From: Sphingobium chungbukense
GTDB taxonomy: Bacteria > Pseudomonadota > Alphaproteobacteria > Sphingomonadales > Sphingomonadaceae
Reading direction: 5' to 3'
DNA: 64,000 nt
Assembly (NCBI RefSeq): GCF_001005725.1
Contig: NZ_LBIC01000001.1
Coordinates: forward strand, 956,501-1,020,500
Positions within the stretch are counted from its first letter, which is position 1, and the number at the start of each line of letters is the position of its first letter. The notes under the pieces were generated by a model. That model had not been told where the DNA came from, did no database searches, and saw nothing but the letters and a program-made list of their open reading frames with translations. Positions 15,802 to 32,107 of this stretch are shown one piece after another. The position numbers and the translations under genes are program-made.

Positions 15802-16704
15802 ATGCCGATCCGTTTCCTCGCTATCCTGACCGTCTTTTTTCTGTCGGTCCCCGCCTTGGCCGCCGATGCGTCGGTCAAGCCGCCTGCGACGCCGTCCGCC
15901 ATCGTCGCGCAGGCGCCGGCCGGCGCATGGCGATCCGTCGCGCCCGACACATTGCTGATCATGACGGTGGAAGGGGGCAGGCGCGTGGTGATTCAGCTCG
16001 CCCCGGATTTCGCGCCTGCGCATGTCGCCAATATCCGCGCGTTGGCCCGGGCGGGCTGGTGGGATGGGGAAAGCGTCTATCGTGTACAGGACAATTATGT
16101 CGCCCAATGGGGCGATGTGACCGAGAAGAAAGCCCTTCCCGCCGGCATCGCGACGGACATCAAGCCGGATTATGTCCGTCCGCTCGCGGCGCTCAAGGCG
16201 GCGCCCGTGTTTCTGCCCTATCCGGATGCTTATGCGCCGCGCACCGGGTTTGTGGATGGCTGGCCCGTCGCGATGGACGGGACGTCGGTCTGGCTGCCCC
16301 ATTGCTATGGCATGGTGGGCGTGGCGCGGAACCTGTCGCCCGATGCGGGGACGGGCGCCGAACTTTATGCCGTGATCGGCCAGGCCCCGCGCCAGCTCGA
16401 CCGCAATATCGCCCTCGTCGGCCGGGTGATCGAGGGCATGAGCCTGCTCGCCAGCCTGCCGCGCGGGTCTGGCGACCTGGGCTTCTACGCTGCGGGGGAG
16501 AAGCGCCTGCCCATCGTCTCCGTCCGCTTGGCCAGCGATCTGCCTGAGGAGGGGCGGCCGCATTATCAGGTCATGGATGTCGGTTCGCAGAGCTTTGCCG
16601 ACTATATCCGCCTGCGGGCGAACCGGAAGGATGATTTCTATGACCGGCCGGCGGGCGGGGTCGACCTTTGCAACGCGCCGGTGCCGGTGCGGCAGGCGTC
16701 TTGA
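15802..16704 (+). CDS. Secreted cyclophilin-type peptidyl-prolyl isomerase
   Basis: A 300-residue protein starting at the ATG at 15802, which opens a clean Sec signal peptide ([20 protein letters not shown]). The mature part has the cyclophilin layout: [28 protein letters not shown], then [20 protein letters not shown], and later YGMVGVARN and [27 protein letters not shown]. These blocks correspond to the strands and active-site loop of the peptidyl-prolyl cis-trans isomerase fold, with insertions that make it longer than the usual 170 residues. It would help fold periplasmic proteins. It stands alone between tRNA-Ser and alanine dehydrogenase. Confidence 0.88.
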   Translation: MPIRFLAILTVFFLSVPALAADASVKPPATPSAIVAQAPAGAWRSVAPDTLLIMTVEGGRRVVIQLAPDFAPAHVANIRALARAGWWDGESVYRVQDNYVAQWGDVTEKKALPAGIATDIKPDYVRPLAALKAAPVFLPYPDAYAPRTGFVDGWPVAMDGTSVWLPHCYGMVGVARNLSPDAGTGAELYAVIGQAPRQLDRNIALVGRVIEGMSLLASLPRGSGDLGFYAAGEKRLPIVSVRLASDLPEEGRPHYQVMDVGSQSFADYIRLRANRKDDFYDRPAGGVDLCNAPVPVRQAS

Positions 16705-16794
16705 GCCTCTCTTTGCCCAAGACGGGTAAAATGCCGGAACGATGCCTATCTAACGGACATTACAGCCCCGTCCGCAATGATGGAGAGGATGGCC

Positions 16795-17910
16795 ATGATC
16801 GTAGGCACCGTCAGAGAGATCAAGAATCACGAATATCGCGTCGGCCTGACCCCGGAGAGCGTGCATGAACTGACCGCCCACGGCCATCGCGTGCTGGTGG
16901 AAAGCGGCGCGGGGGAGGGGATCGGTGCGCATGACGGTCTCTATGTCGGTGCCGGGGCGGAGATCATGGATGATCCGGCGGCCATTTTCGCGGCGGCCGA
17001 GATGATCGTGAAGGTCAAGGAACCCCAGCCTGAGGAGCGCGCACTCTTGCGTCCTGGCCAGATCCTCTACACCTATCTGCATCTGGCGCCCGATCCTGAT
17101 CAGGCGCGCGATCTGATGGCATCTGGCGCGATCTGCATAGCCTATGAAACGGTGACGGATGCCCAGGGTGGACTGCCGCTGCTGAAACCCATGAGTCAGG
17201 TCGCCGGACGCATGGCGATCCAGGCCGGAGCGACGGCGCTGGAAAAGGCGCATGGCGGGCGGGGCGTATTGCTGGGCGGGGTGCCGGGAGTCCTGCCGGC
17301 GAAGGTCGCGGTGATCGGTGGAGGCGTGGTCGGTTTCCATGCGGCGCAGATGGCTTCCGGCCTGGGTGCCGACGTCACCATCCTCGACCGCAGCCCGGAG
17401 GCGCTCGAACGGCTGGGCATCCACTTCGAAGCGCGGGCGAAGACGCGCTTTTCCAACCGAGCGAACCTGGCGGAATGCGTGGCGGAGGCCGATCTGGTGA
17501 TCGGCGCGGTGCTGATCCCGGGCGCCGCCGCGCCCAAGCTGGTTTCGGCGGATATGCTCAAGACCATGAAGAAGGGCGCGGTGCTGGTGGACGTGGCGAT
17601 CGACCAGGGCGGCTGCTTCGAAACCAGCCATCCCACCACCCATGACGATCCCACCTATATCGTCGAGGGCATCGTTCATTATTGCGTCGCCAACATGCCG
17701 GGCGCGGTGGCGCGGACGAGCACCTATGCGCTCAACAATGTGACCTTGCCCCACGCGTTGAGGATCGCCGATCTGGGATGGCGGGAGGCGCTGCGCACAG
17801 ACCCGCACCTGCTCGACGGGCTCAATGTGTGGAACGGCCGGATCACTTACCGGGCGGTGGCGCAGGAACTGGAATTGCCCCATATGCCGGCGCAGGAGGC
17901 GATCGGATAG
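16795..17910 (+). CDS. ald: Alanine dehydrogenase
   Basis: Interconverts L-alanine and pyruvate plus ammonia using NAD. The 371-residue length from the ATG at 16795 equals the family norm. That start has GGAGAGG six bases upstream, whereas the ATGs at 16777 and 16789 lie before or against that site. Family marks are [19 protein letters not shown] at the N-terminus, [10 protein letters not shown] with the substrate lysine, the Rossmann motif [14 protein letters not shown] at about 170-185, and the C-terminal [16 protein letters not shown]. It is probably monocistronic. No regulator gene is adjacent. Confidence 0.97.
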   Translation: MIVGTVREIKNHEYRVGLTPESVHELTAHGHRVLVESGAGEGIGAHDGLYVGAGAEIMDDPAAIFAAAEMIVKVKEPQPEERALLRPGQILYTYLHLAPDPDQARDLMASGAICIAYETVTDAQGGLPLLKPMSQVAGRMAIQAGATALEKAHGGRGVLLGGVPGVLPAKVAVIGGGVVGFHAAQMASGLGADVTILDRSPEALERLGIHFEARAKTRFSNRANLAECVAEADLVIGAVLIPGAAAPKLVSADMLKTMKKGAVLVDVAIDQGGCFETSHPTTHDDPTYIVEGIVHYCVANMPGAVARTSTYALNNVTLPHALRIADLGWREALRTDPHLLDGLNVWNGRITYRAVAQELELPHMPAQEAIG

Positions 17911-18197
17911 GTCCGGGACGGCACATTTTCGGCCCGCCGCGTGCCGGCACGCCGCGGCCTGTCCGGGCGAATATGACCGCGTCCACCCCGCAATATTGTT
18001 TCCCCCTTTGCGGGTTCCCCCGCGTCGTTCGTCTTGCCGGTATGTAGGAGCTGTCGATTGCCCCTACCGCTTGCTAATTCGCCGAAGAGAGGCATGGGTT
18101 TCCGACATGGTCGATCGCACAGTTTCCGCCGCCCTGATTGATCAAGGCACCGTCCCCAACAGCGCCGCCTGTGGCACTCCGGCGGGGAGCAGCGCTC
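17911..18197. other. Intergenic region between ald and the TauE/SafE gene
   Basis: 287 bases with no gene that I can support. GC-rich palindromic stretches near 17925-17965 may end the ald transcript, but no T-run follows. The ribosome-binding site GGGGAG of the next gene lies at its right edge. Confidence 0.4.
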
Positions 18198-19028
18198 ATG
18201 CAGGGTGACATGATGACCTGGTTCGTCCCGCTCGCCGCCATGTTGGGTGCGGGCCTGTTCGCCGGTTTCGCGGCGGGCATTTTCGGCATCGGCGGCGGCT
18301 TCGTGGTGGTGCCGGCGCTGTTCGTGGTGCTGCCGTTGCTGGGCGGCACGCATGACGCCATCGCCCATGTCGCCATCGGCACGTCTGCGGCGACGATCAT
18401 CGTGACGTCGATCCGCTCCCTGCTCGCCCATGCCAAGCGCGGCGCGGTGGAGTTCGAGGTGCTCAAGACATGGGCGCCCTGGATCATCCTGGGCGACGGC
18501 GCAGGGGTTATGCTGGCCGGTCATGTCGACGGGCATATCCTGACCATGATCTTCGCGGTCGGCGTGTTCCTGATGTCGCTCAATTTCCTGCTGCCCAAGG
18601 TCGGCGGCAAGGTGATCAGCGACACCATGCCGTCGGGTATCGCGCGTGTCGGGATCGCCGGGGGGTTGGGCACCTTCTCCGCGCTGCTCGGCATCGGTGG
18701 CGGCACCATCGCCATCATGGTGATGACGCTATGCGGCCGGTCGATCCACCGCGCCATCGCCACCGCATCGGGCATCGGCACGCTGATCGCCATCCCCAGC
18801 GCGATCGGTTTCGCGTTGATCGGCCTCAAGGAAAGCGGCCTCCCCTGGGGATCGCTGGGCTATGTCAACATTCCCGCGACGCTGGCCATCGCCTCCATGT
18901 CGATCCTGACCGCGCCGCTGGGCGTAGCCGCAGCGCACAGCTTGCCTGCCGCGCCGCTCAAGAAGTTCTTCGGCGTCTATCTCGTCGTCATCGCCTTCGT
19001 GATGTTCCGCAACGCCATGAAGATGTAG
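18198..19028 (+). CDS. TauE/SafE family membrane permease
   Basis: A 276-residue polytopic membrane protein from the ATG at 18198, which has GGGGAG upstream; the earlier ATG at 18138 adds a non-hydrophobic tail. It shows the two-fold repeated glycine-rich signature of the family: AGIFGIGGGFVVVPAL in the first half and SALLGIGGGTIAIMVM in the second. About eight hydrophobic helices can be counted. The family exports sulfite, sulfoacetate and other organosulfur anions, but the substrate is unknown here because no sulfur-metabolism gene is adjacent. A hairpin with a T-run follows the stop. Confidence 0.9.
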   Translation: MQGDMMTWFVPLAAMLGAGLFAGFAAGIFGIGGGFVVVPALFVVLPLLGGTHDAIAHVAIGTSAATIIVTSIRSLLAHAKRGAVEFEVLKTWAPWIILGDGAGVMLAGHVDGHILTMIFAVGVFLMSLNFLLPKVGGKVISDTMPSGIARVGIAGGLGTFSALLGIGGGTIAIMVMTLCGRSIHRAIATASGIGTLIAIPSAIGFALIGLKESGLPWGSLGYVNIPATLAIASMSILTAPLGVAAAHSLPAAPLKKFFGVYLVVIAFVMFRNAMKM

Positions 19029-19042
19029 TGGCTTTCGCCTGT

Positions 19043-19078
19043 CGCCCGTGGCTGCTCCCCAAGTCACGGGCGGATTTT
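19043..19078 (+). terminator. Rho-independent terminator after the TauE/SafE gene
   Basis: An eight-base perfect stem, CGCCCGTG at 19043-19050 and CACGGGCG at 19065-19072, followed at once by GATTTTTC. It lies 15 bases after the stop codon. Confidence 0.75.
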
Positions 19079-19170
19079 TCCGTGTTCCTCTTGCTCTCGT
19101 CGGTCGTTCCGAGGCGGAATTCCGAACAGCCCGCTTGCTAAGCCCGGCCGGGCTTGACATCTAAGGACGG

Positions 19171-20928
19171 ATGAGGGGCGAAAGCTATTCATCCATCCGG
19201 CAAGCGCTTGCCCAAGATCCCGCGCAAGCACTCGCGCTGTGCCTCGAACGGCTCGAGCATTCCGCCATCGATGGCGAAGCGCATCGCCTCGCCGCCAGGG
19301 CCCTTCGTGCGCTGAACCGCGGCGCAGAAGCGGAGCGACACGAATCCGCCGCCATCGACGCCGCCGCCGCCGATCCGCAACTGCAGCAGGCCGCCGTCGC
19401 CTTGCTCGACAACCGCCTGCATCTGGCCGAACCGATCCTGCGTGGGCGGCTCAAGGACAATCCCTTCGATGTCGCGGCGATCCGCATGCTGGCCGAACTG
19501 GCGGGGCGGATCGGGCGCAACGCCGATGCGGAAAAGCTGCTGCGCCGCGCATTGGAACTGGCGCCCGGCTTCACCGCCGCCCGCGCCAATCTGGCGACCG
19601 CGCTGCACCGCCAGAACAAGACCGCGCAGGCGCTGGAGGAACTGGACCGGTTGCAGGACCGGTCCAACCCCGCCCACGCCAATCTGCGCGCCGCCGTGCT
19701 GGGCCGACTGGGCGATTTCGACGAAGCCATTGCGCTATATGAGCAGATTTTGGACAAGGCGGCAGGCCAGCCGAAAATCTGGATGAGCTATGGCCATGCG
19801 CTCAAGACCGTGGGCCGAACAGCCGACAGCATCGCCGCCTATCGCCGCGCCACCGCGCTGCGCCCCGCCTTCGGCGAGGCGTGGTGGAGCATCGCCAATC
19901 TCAAGACCGCCGCCTTCGGTGCACCCGACATCGCTGCCATGGAAGGCGCCTTGCACGACGCGCAGGCCAGCGTGGAGGACCGCTTTCACCTCCATTTTGC
20001 GCTGGGCAAGGCGCTGAGCGACCGGGGCGAAGCCAGCGCCGCCTTCGCTCATTATGCCGAAGCGAACCGCCTGCGCCGCCTCAGCCAACCCTATGAAGCG
20101 GCGCGCACCACCCGCGCGGTCGATGCAGCGATCGCCCTGTTCACCCCCGATTTCTTCGTGGAGCGGCAGGGCATGGGCAGCGCCGCGCCCGACCCGATCT
20201 TCATTGTCGGCCTGCCCCGCGCCGGCTCCACGCTGGTCGAGCAGATCCTCTCCAGCCACAGCCAGGTCGAAGGGACGATGGAACTGCCCGATCTGCCCGC
20301 GCTGGTCGCGGAACTGCGGCAGGAGGGCGACTGGCCATCCATGCTCCGCAGCCTCGACCCCGCCCGCCTGCGGGCCCTGGGGGAAGCCTATATCGACCGC
20401 ACCCGCATCCAGCGGCGCGAAGGGCGGCCCTATTTCATCGACAAGCTGCCCAATAACTGGCTGCATCTGGGCCTGATCCACCTGATCCTGCCCCATGCGC
20501 GGATCGTCGATGCGCGTCGCCATCCGCTGGATTGCGGCTATTCCAATTTCCGCCAGCATTTCGCGCGGGGGCAGGCGTTCAGCTATGACCTCAGCGACAT
20601 CGGCCATTATTATCGGGACTATGTCCGGCTGATGGCGCATGTCGACGCCGTGCTGCCCGGACGGGTTCATCGCGTCATCCACGAACGCCTGCTGGATGAT
20701 CCGGAGGGGGAGGTCCGCGCGCTGCTCGTCGCGCTCGGCCTGCCGTTCGAGGAGGCCTGCCTGCACTTCCACCAGAACCGTCGTGCCGTCCGCACCGCCA
20801 GCAGCGAACAGGTCCGCCGCCCGATCAACCGCGACGGCGAAGGCCAATGGCGCGCCGTCGAAACTCGGCTCCAGCCCCTGGTCGCCTCCCTCGGCCCGGC
20901 GCTGGACCGCTATCCCGACGCACCCTGA
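19171..20928 (+). CDS. TPR-repeat sulfotransferase
   Basis: A 585-residue protein. The first half (about residues 30-300) is built of tetratricopeptide-type helix pairs, for example NADAEKLLRRALELAPGFTAARANLA and DFDEAIALYEQIL. The second half is a sulfotransferase domain with the PAPS-binding loop PIFIVGLPRAGSTLVEQIL at about 342-360 and the later region RIVDARRHPLDCGYSNF for the 3'-phosphate site. It would transfer sulfate from PAPS to an unknown acceptor. TPR-sulfotransferase fusions are common in alphaproteobacteria but mostly uncharacterised. No PAPS synthesis genes are adjacent. Confidence 0.9.
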   Translation: MRGESYSSIRQALAQDPAQALALCLERLEHSAIDGEAHRLAARALRALNRGAEAERHESAAIDAAAADPQLQQAAVALLDNRLHLAEPILRGRLKDNPFDVAAIRMLAELAGRIGRNADAEKLLRRALELAPGFTAARANLATALHRQNKTAQALEELDRLQDRSNPAHANLRAAVLGRLGDFDEAIALYEQILDKAAGQPKIWMSYGHALKTVGRTADSIAAYRRATALRPAFGEAWWSIANLKTAAFGAPDIAAMEGALHDAQASVEDRFHLHFALGKALSDRGEASAAFAHYAEANRLRRLSQPYEAARTTRAVDAAIALFTPDFFVERQGMGSAAPDPIFIVGLPRAGSTLVEQILSSHSQVEGTMELPDLPALVAELRQEGDWPSMLRSLDPARLRALGEAYIDRTRIQRREGRPYFIDKLPNNWLHLGLIHLILPHARIVDARRHPLDCGYSNFRQHFARGQAFSYDLSDIGHYYRDYVRLMAHVDAVLPGRVHRVIHERLLDDPEGEVRALLVALGLPFEEACLHFHQNRRAVRTASSEQVRRPINRDGEGQWRAVETRLQPLVASLGPALDRYPDAP

Positions 20929-21059
20929 GCGTGGCTTTCGGGTAACAATCGCCTGAAAAAGCGCATGATTGTCCCAACGCAACGATTTTCCGTTGCGCCC
21001 GCCGGCGTGTTGATGACAATTCCCCACAGAAACTCGTGCACCTGAGGGGAGGGTAGCCG

Positions 21060-23461
21060 ATGTCAGGTCGCTTACGCTTGATGGAGTTTTCTTCCGCATT
21101 GCTGGCCACCACGGCCATGGCCTTTCCCGCTATGGCGCAGCAGGCCGCTCCGCCCGCCGACAGCGACGTGATCGTCGTCACCGCCCAGCGCCGCGAGGAA
21201 CGGTTGCAGGACGTGCCGATCAGCATCAACGCGCTCGGCCAGGCCAAGCTGGAGCAGGCCAATGCCAAGGCGCTGGACGATTATGCCAAGCTGCTGCCCA
21301 GCGTCTCCATCCAATCCTTCGGTCCCAGCCAGGCGCAGGTCTTCTTCCGCGGCGTCGCGACCGGATCGGGCGGCCCGCCGCTGCATATCGGCCCGCTGCC
21401 GACCAGCAGCACCTATGTCGACGAAATCCCGGTCACGACGATCGGCGGCATGGTCGACGTCCATCTCTACGACGTCGCGCGGATCGAGGCGCTGGCCGGA
21501 CCGCAGGGCACGCTGTTCGGCGCCAGTTCGCTGTCGGGCACGCTGCGCATCATCACCAACCGCCCGGAACTGGGCAAGACGACCGGCAGCATCGATTTGC
21601 AGGTCAACAAGTTCAGCAAGGGCGACTTCGGCGGGTCGGCGGAAGGCTATATCAACCTGCCGATCAGCGACAATGCCGCGCTGCGCGTCGTGGGCTTTTA
21701 CGATCGGGCCGGCGGTTATATCGACAATATTCCCGGCACCCGCACCTTCACGCTGGACGACAATGATCCCAGCACCAACCTGACCGTCAATAACAGTAAG
21801 CTGGTCGAAAACGACTATAACGACGTCGAAACCTGGGGCGGCCGCGCCGCGCTGCGCGTCGATCTGGACGACAACTGGACGGTCACGCCGCAATTCCTCT
21901 ACCAGAGCCAGATCGCCCATGGCGGCTTCTTCTATGATCCGACCAAGGGCTATCTGAACGTCACCGACTATCTGCCCAGCCGCAACAAGGACCGCTGGTG
22001 GCAGGCGGCGCTGACCATCCAGGGCAAGCTCAGCGATTGGGACATCACCTATTCGGGCGGCTATTTCGAGCGCAAGGTCGATAATATCGCCGATTATTCC
22101 TATTATTCCGTCGCCTATGACAGCTACACCTATGTCGACGACAATGGCGTGACGCAGTTCGGCCTGGCCACCTATTTCCCCGACGGCAAGGGCGGTTTCC
22201 TCGACCCTACCCAGACCTCGCATCAGTTCGACAAATATACCAAGCACACCCAGGAACTCCGGGTGAACTCGCCCACGGACAAGCCGTTCCGGCTGGCGGC
22301 GGGCCTGTTCCTTCAGGTTCAGACCGACAAGATCGGCGCCGATTACCAGACCGTGGGTATCAGCCAAATCCCGACGCCCGACTGGATCGCCCCGTTCGGC
22401 AATACGGACACGGTGTTCCTGACCCGCGTCAAGCGCAAGGACCGCGACTATGCGATGTTCACGCAGGCCGAATATGACATCGTGCCCAGCGTCACGCTGA
22501 TCGCGGGGGTTCGCGGCTATACGGCGCATAACACCATCTATGGCTTTTCCGGGACCAACAGCGCCGGCAACCTCGACCCTGCCAATTGCTTTCCTACCAG
22601 CATGCCGGACGTCCCCTGCGCAAATGTGCACAAGAAGCAGGTCGAAACCGGCGTCATCTGGCGGGGCGGCCTGAAATGGCAGGTGAGCCCGGACGTCATG
22701 CTCTATGGCACCGTCTCCCGCGGCTACCGGCCGGGCGGCAACAACCGGCGGCCGGGGTCAATCCGTTCAAGTCGGACAAGCTGGACAATTTCGAACTGGG
22801 CTGGAAAACCCATTTCGGCCGGGTCTTCTTCAACGGCGCGGCCTTCTACCAGAAATGGCGCGACCTTCAGTTCGGGCTGGTGCCGGTTGGCCAGAATGGC
22901 GTCACCAACACCTATAATGCGGGTAATGCGCGTATCTATGGTGTGGAGGGCGACCTGTCGGCGCGCTTCGGCGGCCTCAGCCTTTCGGCCAGCGCCACCT
23001 ATGTCGACGCGCAACTGACCAGCGACTTCTGCGAGGTCGATCCGGTGACGAAGAATATCGTCTGCACCCCCGGCGTCCCGCCCGCCGCGGCCAAGGGCAC
23101 GCGCTTGCCGATCATGCCGCGCTTCAAGGGATCGGCAACGGCGCGTTATGAATGGCCGATGGGCGCGATGACGGCCTTCGTGCAGGGATCGGTGTCGCAT
23201 CAGGGTGGCACGCGCACCTTCCTGACCGACGCGGATTATGCGGCGGTCGGGCCGACCAAACCCTTCACCACCGCCGATTTCTCGATCGGCACCCATTGGG
23301 ATAGCTGGCGGATAGAGGCCTTCATCCAGAACGCCTTCAACAGCCATGGGGCGCTCGGCAAGAACACCATATGCGCCACCGAAATCTGCGGCGCCTATGC
23401 GCGAACCTATCCGACCAAGCCGCAATTCTTCGGGCTGAAACTGGGGTATGATTTCGATTAG
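21060..23461 (+). pseudogene. TonB-dependent receptor, interrupted by a one-base frameshift
   Basis: The first frame (21060 to about 22750) encodes a signal peptide (SSALLATTAMAFPAMAQ), a plug domain with DVIVVTAQRREERLQDVPISI and most of the barrel up to SRGYRPGGNNRR. Homology then continues in another frame from about 22754 with GVNPFKSDKLDNFELGWKTHF to the terminal aromatic YDFD at 23461. Joined, the product is about 800 residues, normal for this family. The shift corresponds to one missing base in or near the GC-run CCGGCGGCCGGGG at 22746-22757. It may be a real recent mutation or a sequencing error. The substrate is unknown. A GAGGGGAGGG site precedes the start. Confidence 0.85.
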
Positions 23462-23463
23462 GG

Positions 23464-23520
23464 TGTGTAGGGATTCAGTTCAGGGCTATTGCAGCCCGTC
23501 ATGGGCTGAATCCCCACACA
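23464..23520. terminator. Hairpin between convergent genes
   Basis: TGTGTAGGGATTCAG at 23464-23478 pairs with CTGAATCCCCACACA at 23506-23520 in 14 of 15 positions. An inner GGGCT/AGCCC hairpin lies in the loop. It sits between the convergent receptor and transglutaminase genes and could stop transcription from both sides. There is no strong T-run. Confidence 0.5.
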
Positions 23521-23550
23521 TCCCAGCGGGTCAGGGGGAGGGGGCGCGTC

Positions 23551-24437
23551 CTACGTCTCTTCCTCTTCCGGCATCACGTCCACCATCACCTTCACATTCT
23601 GACCGGAGCCGCCGACGAACAGCCCGTCCATTGGCGCGACGTCGGCATAATCCCGTCCCATGGCGACGAATACATGCCCGTCCCCGGCAATCACGCCGTT
23701 GGTCGGGTCAAAGCCGATCCATCCCCGCGTCGGCCCACACCACAGCATCACCCAGGCATGCATGGCATCAGCGCCCACCAGCCGTGGCATGCCCGGCGGC
23801 GGATCGGTGCGCAGATAGCCGCTCACATAGGCGGCGGGCAGCCCGAACCAGCGCAGCGCGGCCACCATCACATGGGCGAAGTCCTGGCACACGCCATGGC
23901 GCGCGGCAAAGGCGTCCTCCACCGGCGTCATCGCGTCGGTCGCCCCGCTCACATAGGCGAACGCGCCCTTGATCCGACGCGCCAGCGCCAGCGCAGCGCC
24001 GACGATCGGCCGATCGGACGCCAGCAGGTCGCCCGCCCACGCTCCGATCTGCGGCAATAACGGTACGCGCGGCGAGGCATGGAGAAATTGCGCCGGTCCG
24101 GCCGATCCCATGTCCCGCGCTTCCAGTGCCGCCTGCGCAACGGCGGCGATGATGGGGTCGTCGTCCTGCGGCTCGATCGGCGCGCTGTCCTGGATTCCGG
24201 CGCGGAAACTGCTCTCGATGACGATCTGATGCAGCAGGCTGTCGATCTCCAGCCGGGCGACATGGACCGGCCAGGCGCTGGGGCGCGATTCGATGGAGGA
24301 GGGCGCGGGATCGACCGCCAGATGATAGTCCGATGTCCATTGCCCCGGCCAGGGCGCGGGCCGCAGCCGGAGATTGAACCGCGCAAGCTGCACCAGCGCG
24401 TCATAGTGCACGATCGTCTGATGCCGGATGTGATAGA

Positions 24438-24441
<4 letters not shown>
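23551..24441 (-). CDS. Transglutaminase-like family protein (short form)
   Basis: A 296-residue cytoplasmic protein with an N-terminal beta domain (MIYHIRHQTIVHYDALVQLARFN) of the kind found before bacterial transglutaminase cores. The papain-like catalytic triad is visible as C185 in RHGVCQDFAH, H228 in AMHAW and D245 in FDPTNG. The fold either cross-links or hydrolyses amide bonds. It is the last gene of a three-gene operon and overlaps the ATP-grasp/alpha-E gene by four bases. Comparative work on ATP-grasp, alpha-E and transglutaminase clusters predicts that they make or process a peptide; the product is unknown. Confidence 0.92.
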
Positions 24442-30244
<5,803 letters not shown>

Positions 30245-30287
30245 TCAGATGAAACGCCACCCCCTGCTGCAATGCAATATGAATTCG

Positions 30288-30737
30288 TTACGAGACCGAA
30301 GAATCTAGGGGGATGAGGTCGATCCGTTCCGCATCCGGCATCACCGCGTCCAGCAACAGCGAGCGGTGGCAGGCGGCCGCGTCGCGCTCGAAGCACAATA
30401 GCGCCGTCGGCTGCTCCTGCGCCATCTCCACCAGTTGGGCCGCCTGGACCATTGCTTCGGGCAGTTCCAACTGTCCGGCGTAAATCTCCGCCAGCCGCTT
30501 GTGGTCGCCCTTGCGCGCTGCCTCGCGTCCTGCGGCGGGCGTGCCCAGCGCCTTCAACCCGACATAGCCGATGCCCGCCTCGCGCAGTCCGGCGGCGAGG
30601 ATGTTCTTCGAAAAGCCCGGCCGCCGCGACAGCGGGACCGCCCGCACATCGGCCAGCATCGTGACGCCCGCCACCCGCAAGGCGGCGATCACTTCGTCCT
30701 GCGTCGCGCCTTCATAGCCGATGGTGAAGATCTTCAT
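30288..30737 (-). CDS. DUF488 family protein
   Basis: A 149-residue soluble protein with the family start KIFTIGYEG, the ADVRAVPLSRRPGFSK block, LREAGIGYVGLKALG and the cysteine-histidine block LLCFERDAAACHRSLL. DUF488 proteins are widespread with no settled role; conserved arginine, cysteine and histidine residues suggest an enzyme. The start overlaps the stop of the outer-membrane factor gene by four bases, so it is the last gene of the efflux operon. Its tie to efflux is unexplained. Confidence 0.88.
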   Translation of the reverse strand: MKIFTIGYEGATQDEVIAALRVAGVTMLADVRAVPLSRRPGFSKNILAAGLREAGIGYVGLKALGTPAAGREAARKGDHKRLAEIYAGQLELPEAMVQAAQLVEMAQEQPTALLCFERDAAACHRSLLLDAVMPDAERIDLIPLDSSVS

Positions 30738-32107
30738 GATCCCTCCTGCCAGCCGCCGCCCAGCACCTGATACAAGGTGACGAGCGCGTTCAACTGGTCC
30801 GCGCGCAACTGCACCAGCCCAAGATCGGCGGACAACAGCGCCCGTTGCGCGTCCAGCTGCTCCAGATAACCGCTATAACCCGCCTGATAGCGATTGGTCG
30901 CATGGCGCAGCGTATCCGCGATCGCCACACGCTGCGCCTCCGCCACCGCCCGCTGCCGCGACAGGCTGGCGACATTGGCCAGCGCATCCTCCACCTCGCG
31001 GAAGGCGGTCAGCACGGTCTTGCGATAGGCGAAGGCAGCCTGATCGCGCCGTGCCGTCGCCGCATCGGCATTGGCGCGCAGCCGTCCGCCTTCGAACAAG
31101 GGCGCCAATATGCTGCCGCCGATCGACCAGATGGAGAGGGTGTCGGGCAGCTCGCTGTTATAGACCGCCCCCAGTGAGGCGGACAGGCGCAGCGTCGGCA
31201 GGAACTGCTTGCGCGCCACCGCCAGCGAACTGTCCGACGCCGCCAGCGCATATTCCGCCTGGGCGATGTCGGGACGATGCCGCAGCAAATCTGACGGCAG
31301 TCCAGCATCCGGCACGCCCGGAGCGGCCAATTGAGACAGCGTGCGCCCCCGTTCCACCGGGCCCGGCACCTCCCCGATCAGCAGCCGCAAGCCGTTTTCC
31401 GCCCGTGCTATGGCCAGGTCGGCCTGCGGCAGGATCAGCGCTGCCGCCTGATATTCGGATTCCGCCTGCCGCAGTTCCAGCTGGGACGTATAACCGGCCT
31501 CCGCCCGCGATCGCGCCAGCCTCAACGCCTCGGACCGCGACTGGATCGTCTGCCGCACGACCTCCCGCCGCGCATCGAGCCCCAGCAGCGTCACATAGGC
31601 CGAAGCCGTTGCCGCCGCGACGCTCAGTCGCGCCGCATCCCGCGCCGTGCCGCTCGCCAGCCAGGAACTGCGCGCCGCCGAAAGCTGATCGTCGATCCGC
31701 CCGAACAGATCGACCTCATAGGCCGCCTGCACCAGCGGCTGGGCCGCGCTGCTCTCGGCCGCGGTGCCGAAGGCGTTTACCGAGCGGCTGTGCGACGCGG
31801 CGCCGCTCGCATCGAGGCTGGGGAAAAGGGCGGCGCGGGCCAGTTGCACCTGCGCCCGCGCCTCGCGAACCCGGGTGACGGCAATGGCGATGTCGACATT
31901 ATGCGCCAGCGCGGTTTCGACGACCTGCGACAGCGCGGGGTCCCCGAAGCGCCGCCACCAGGCCGCATCGACCGGTTCCGCTCCCGGCAATGCGCCGCGC
32001 CAGCCGCCGGGCGCCGTCACCGCAGCCTCCGGCGGCGCGGGCTGGTGCGCCGGCACGCAGCCGCCCAGCAGCGCCGGTCCCAGTAAAAATGCGCCCCGGC
32101 GCTTCAT
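30734..32107 (-). CDS. Outer-membrane efflux factor lipoprotein, NodT/OprM type
   Basis: A 457-residue TolC-like channel protein. The N-terminus has a lipobox (LLGGC, lipidated cysteine at residue 17), and the WRRFGDPALSQVVETALAHN block is typical of NodT-family factors. Two repeated OEP halves of long helices follow, seen in ARAALFPSLDASGAASHSRS, AYEVDLFGRIDDQLSA and HRPDIAQAEYALAASDSSLA. It would connect the adaptor encoded next door to the outside. It overlaps both operon neighbours by four bases. Confidence 0.95.
   Translation of the reverse strand: MKRRGAFLLGPALLGGCVPAHQPAPPEAAVTAPGGWRGALPGAEPVDAAWWRRFGDPALSQVVETALAHNVDIAIAVTRVREARAQVQLARAALFPSLDASGAASHSRSVNAFGTAAESSAAQPLVQAAYEVDLFGRIDDQLSAARSSWLASGTARDAARLSVAAATASAYVTLLGLDARREVVRQTIQSRSEALRLARSRAEAGYTSQLELRQAESEYQAAALILPQADLAIARAENGLRLLIGEVPGPVERGRTLSQLAAPGVPDAGLPSDLLRHRPDIAQAEYALAASDSSLAVARKQFLPTLRLSASLGAVYNSELPDTLSIWSIGGSILAPLFEGGRLRANADAATARRDQAAFAYRKTVLTAFREVEDALANVASLSRQRAVAEAQRVAIADTLRHATNRYQAGYSGYLEQLDAQRALLSADLGLVQLRADQLNALVTLYQVLGGGWQEGS

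Noticed and set aside
20978-20997. CGCAACG/CGTTGCG hairpin after the TPR-sulfotransferase as a terminator
   Set aside because: Seven-base stem but followed by GC-rich sequence without T-run, so termination is not supported.
21072-22631. Long reverse-strand ORF (519 codons) opposite the broken TonB receptor
   Set aside because: Antisense shadow typical of GC-rich DNA; biased composition, no motifs, and clear receptor homology on the other strand.
22746-22757. Programmed ribosomal frameshift in the TonB receptor
   Set aside because: No slippery heptamer of the X XXY YYZ type and no clear downstream pseudoknot; TonB receptors are not known to use it. A simple indel is more likely.
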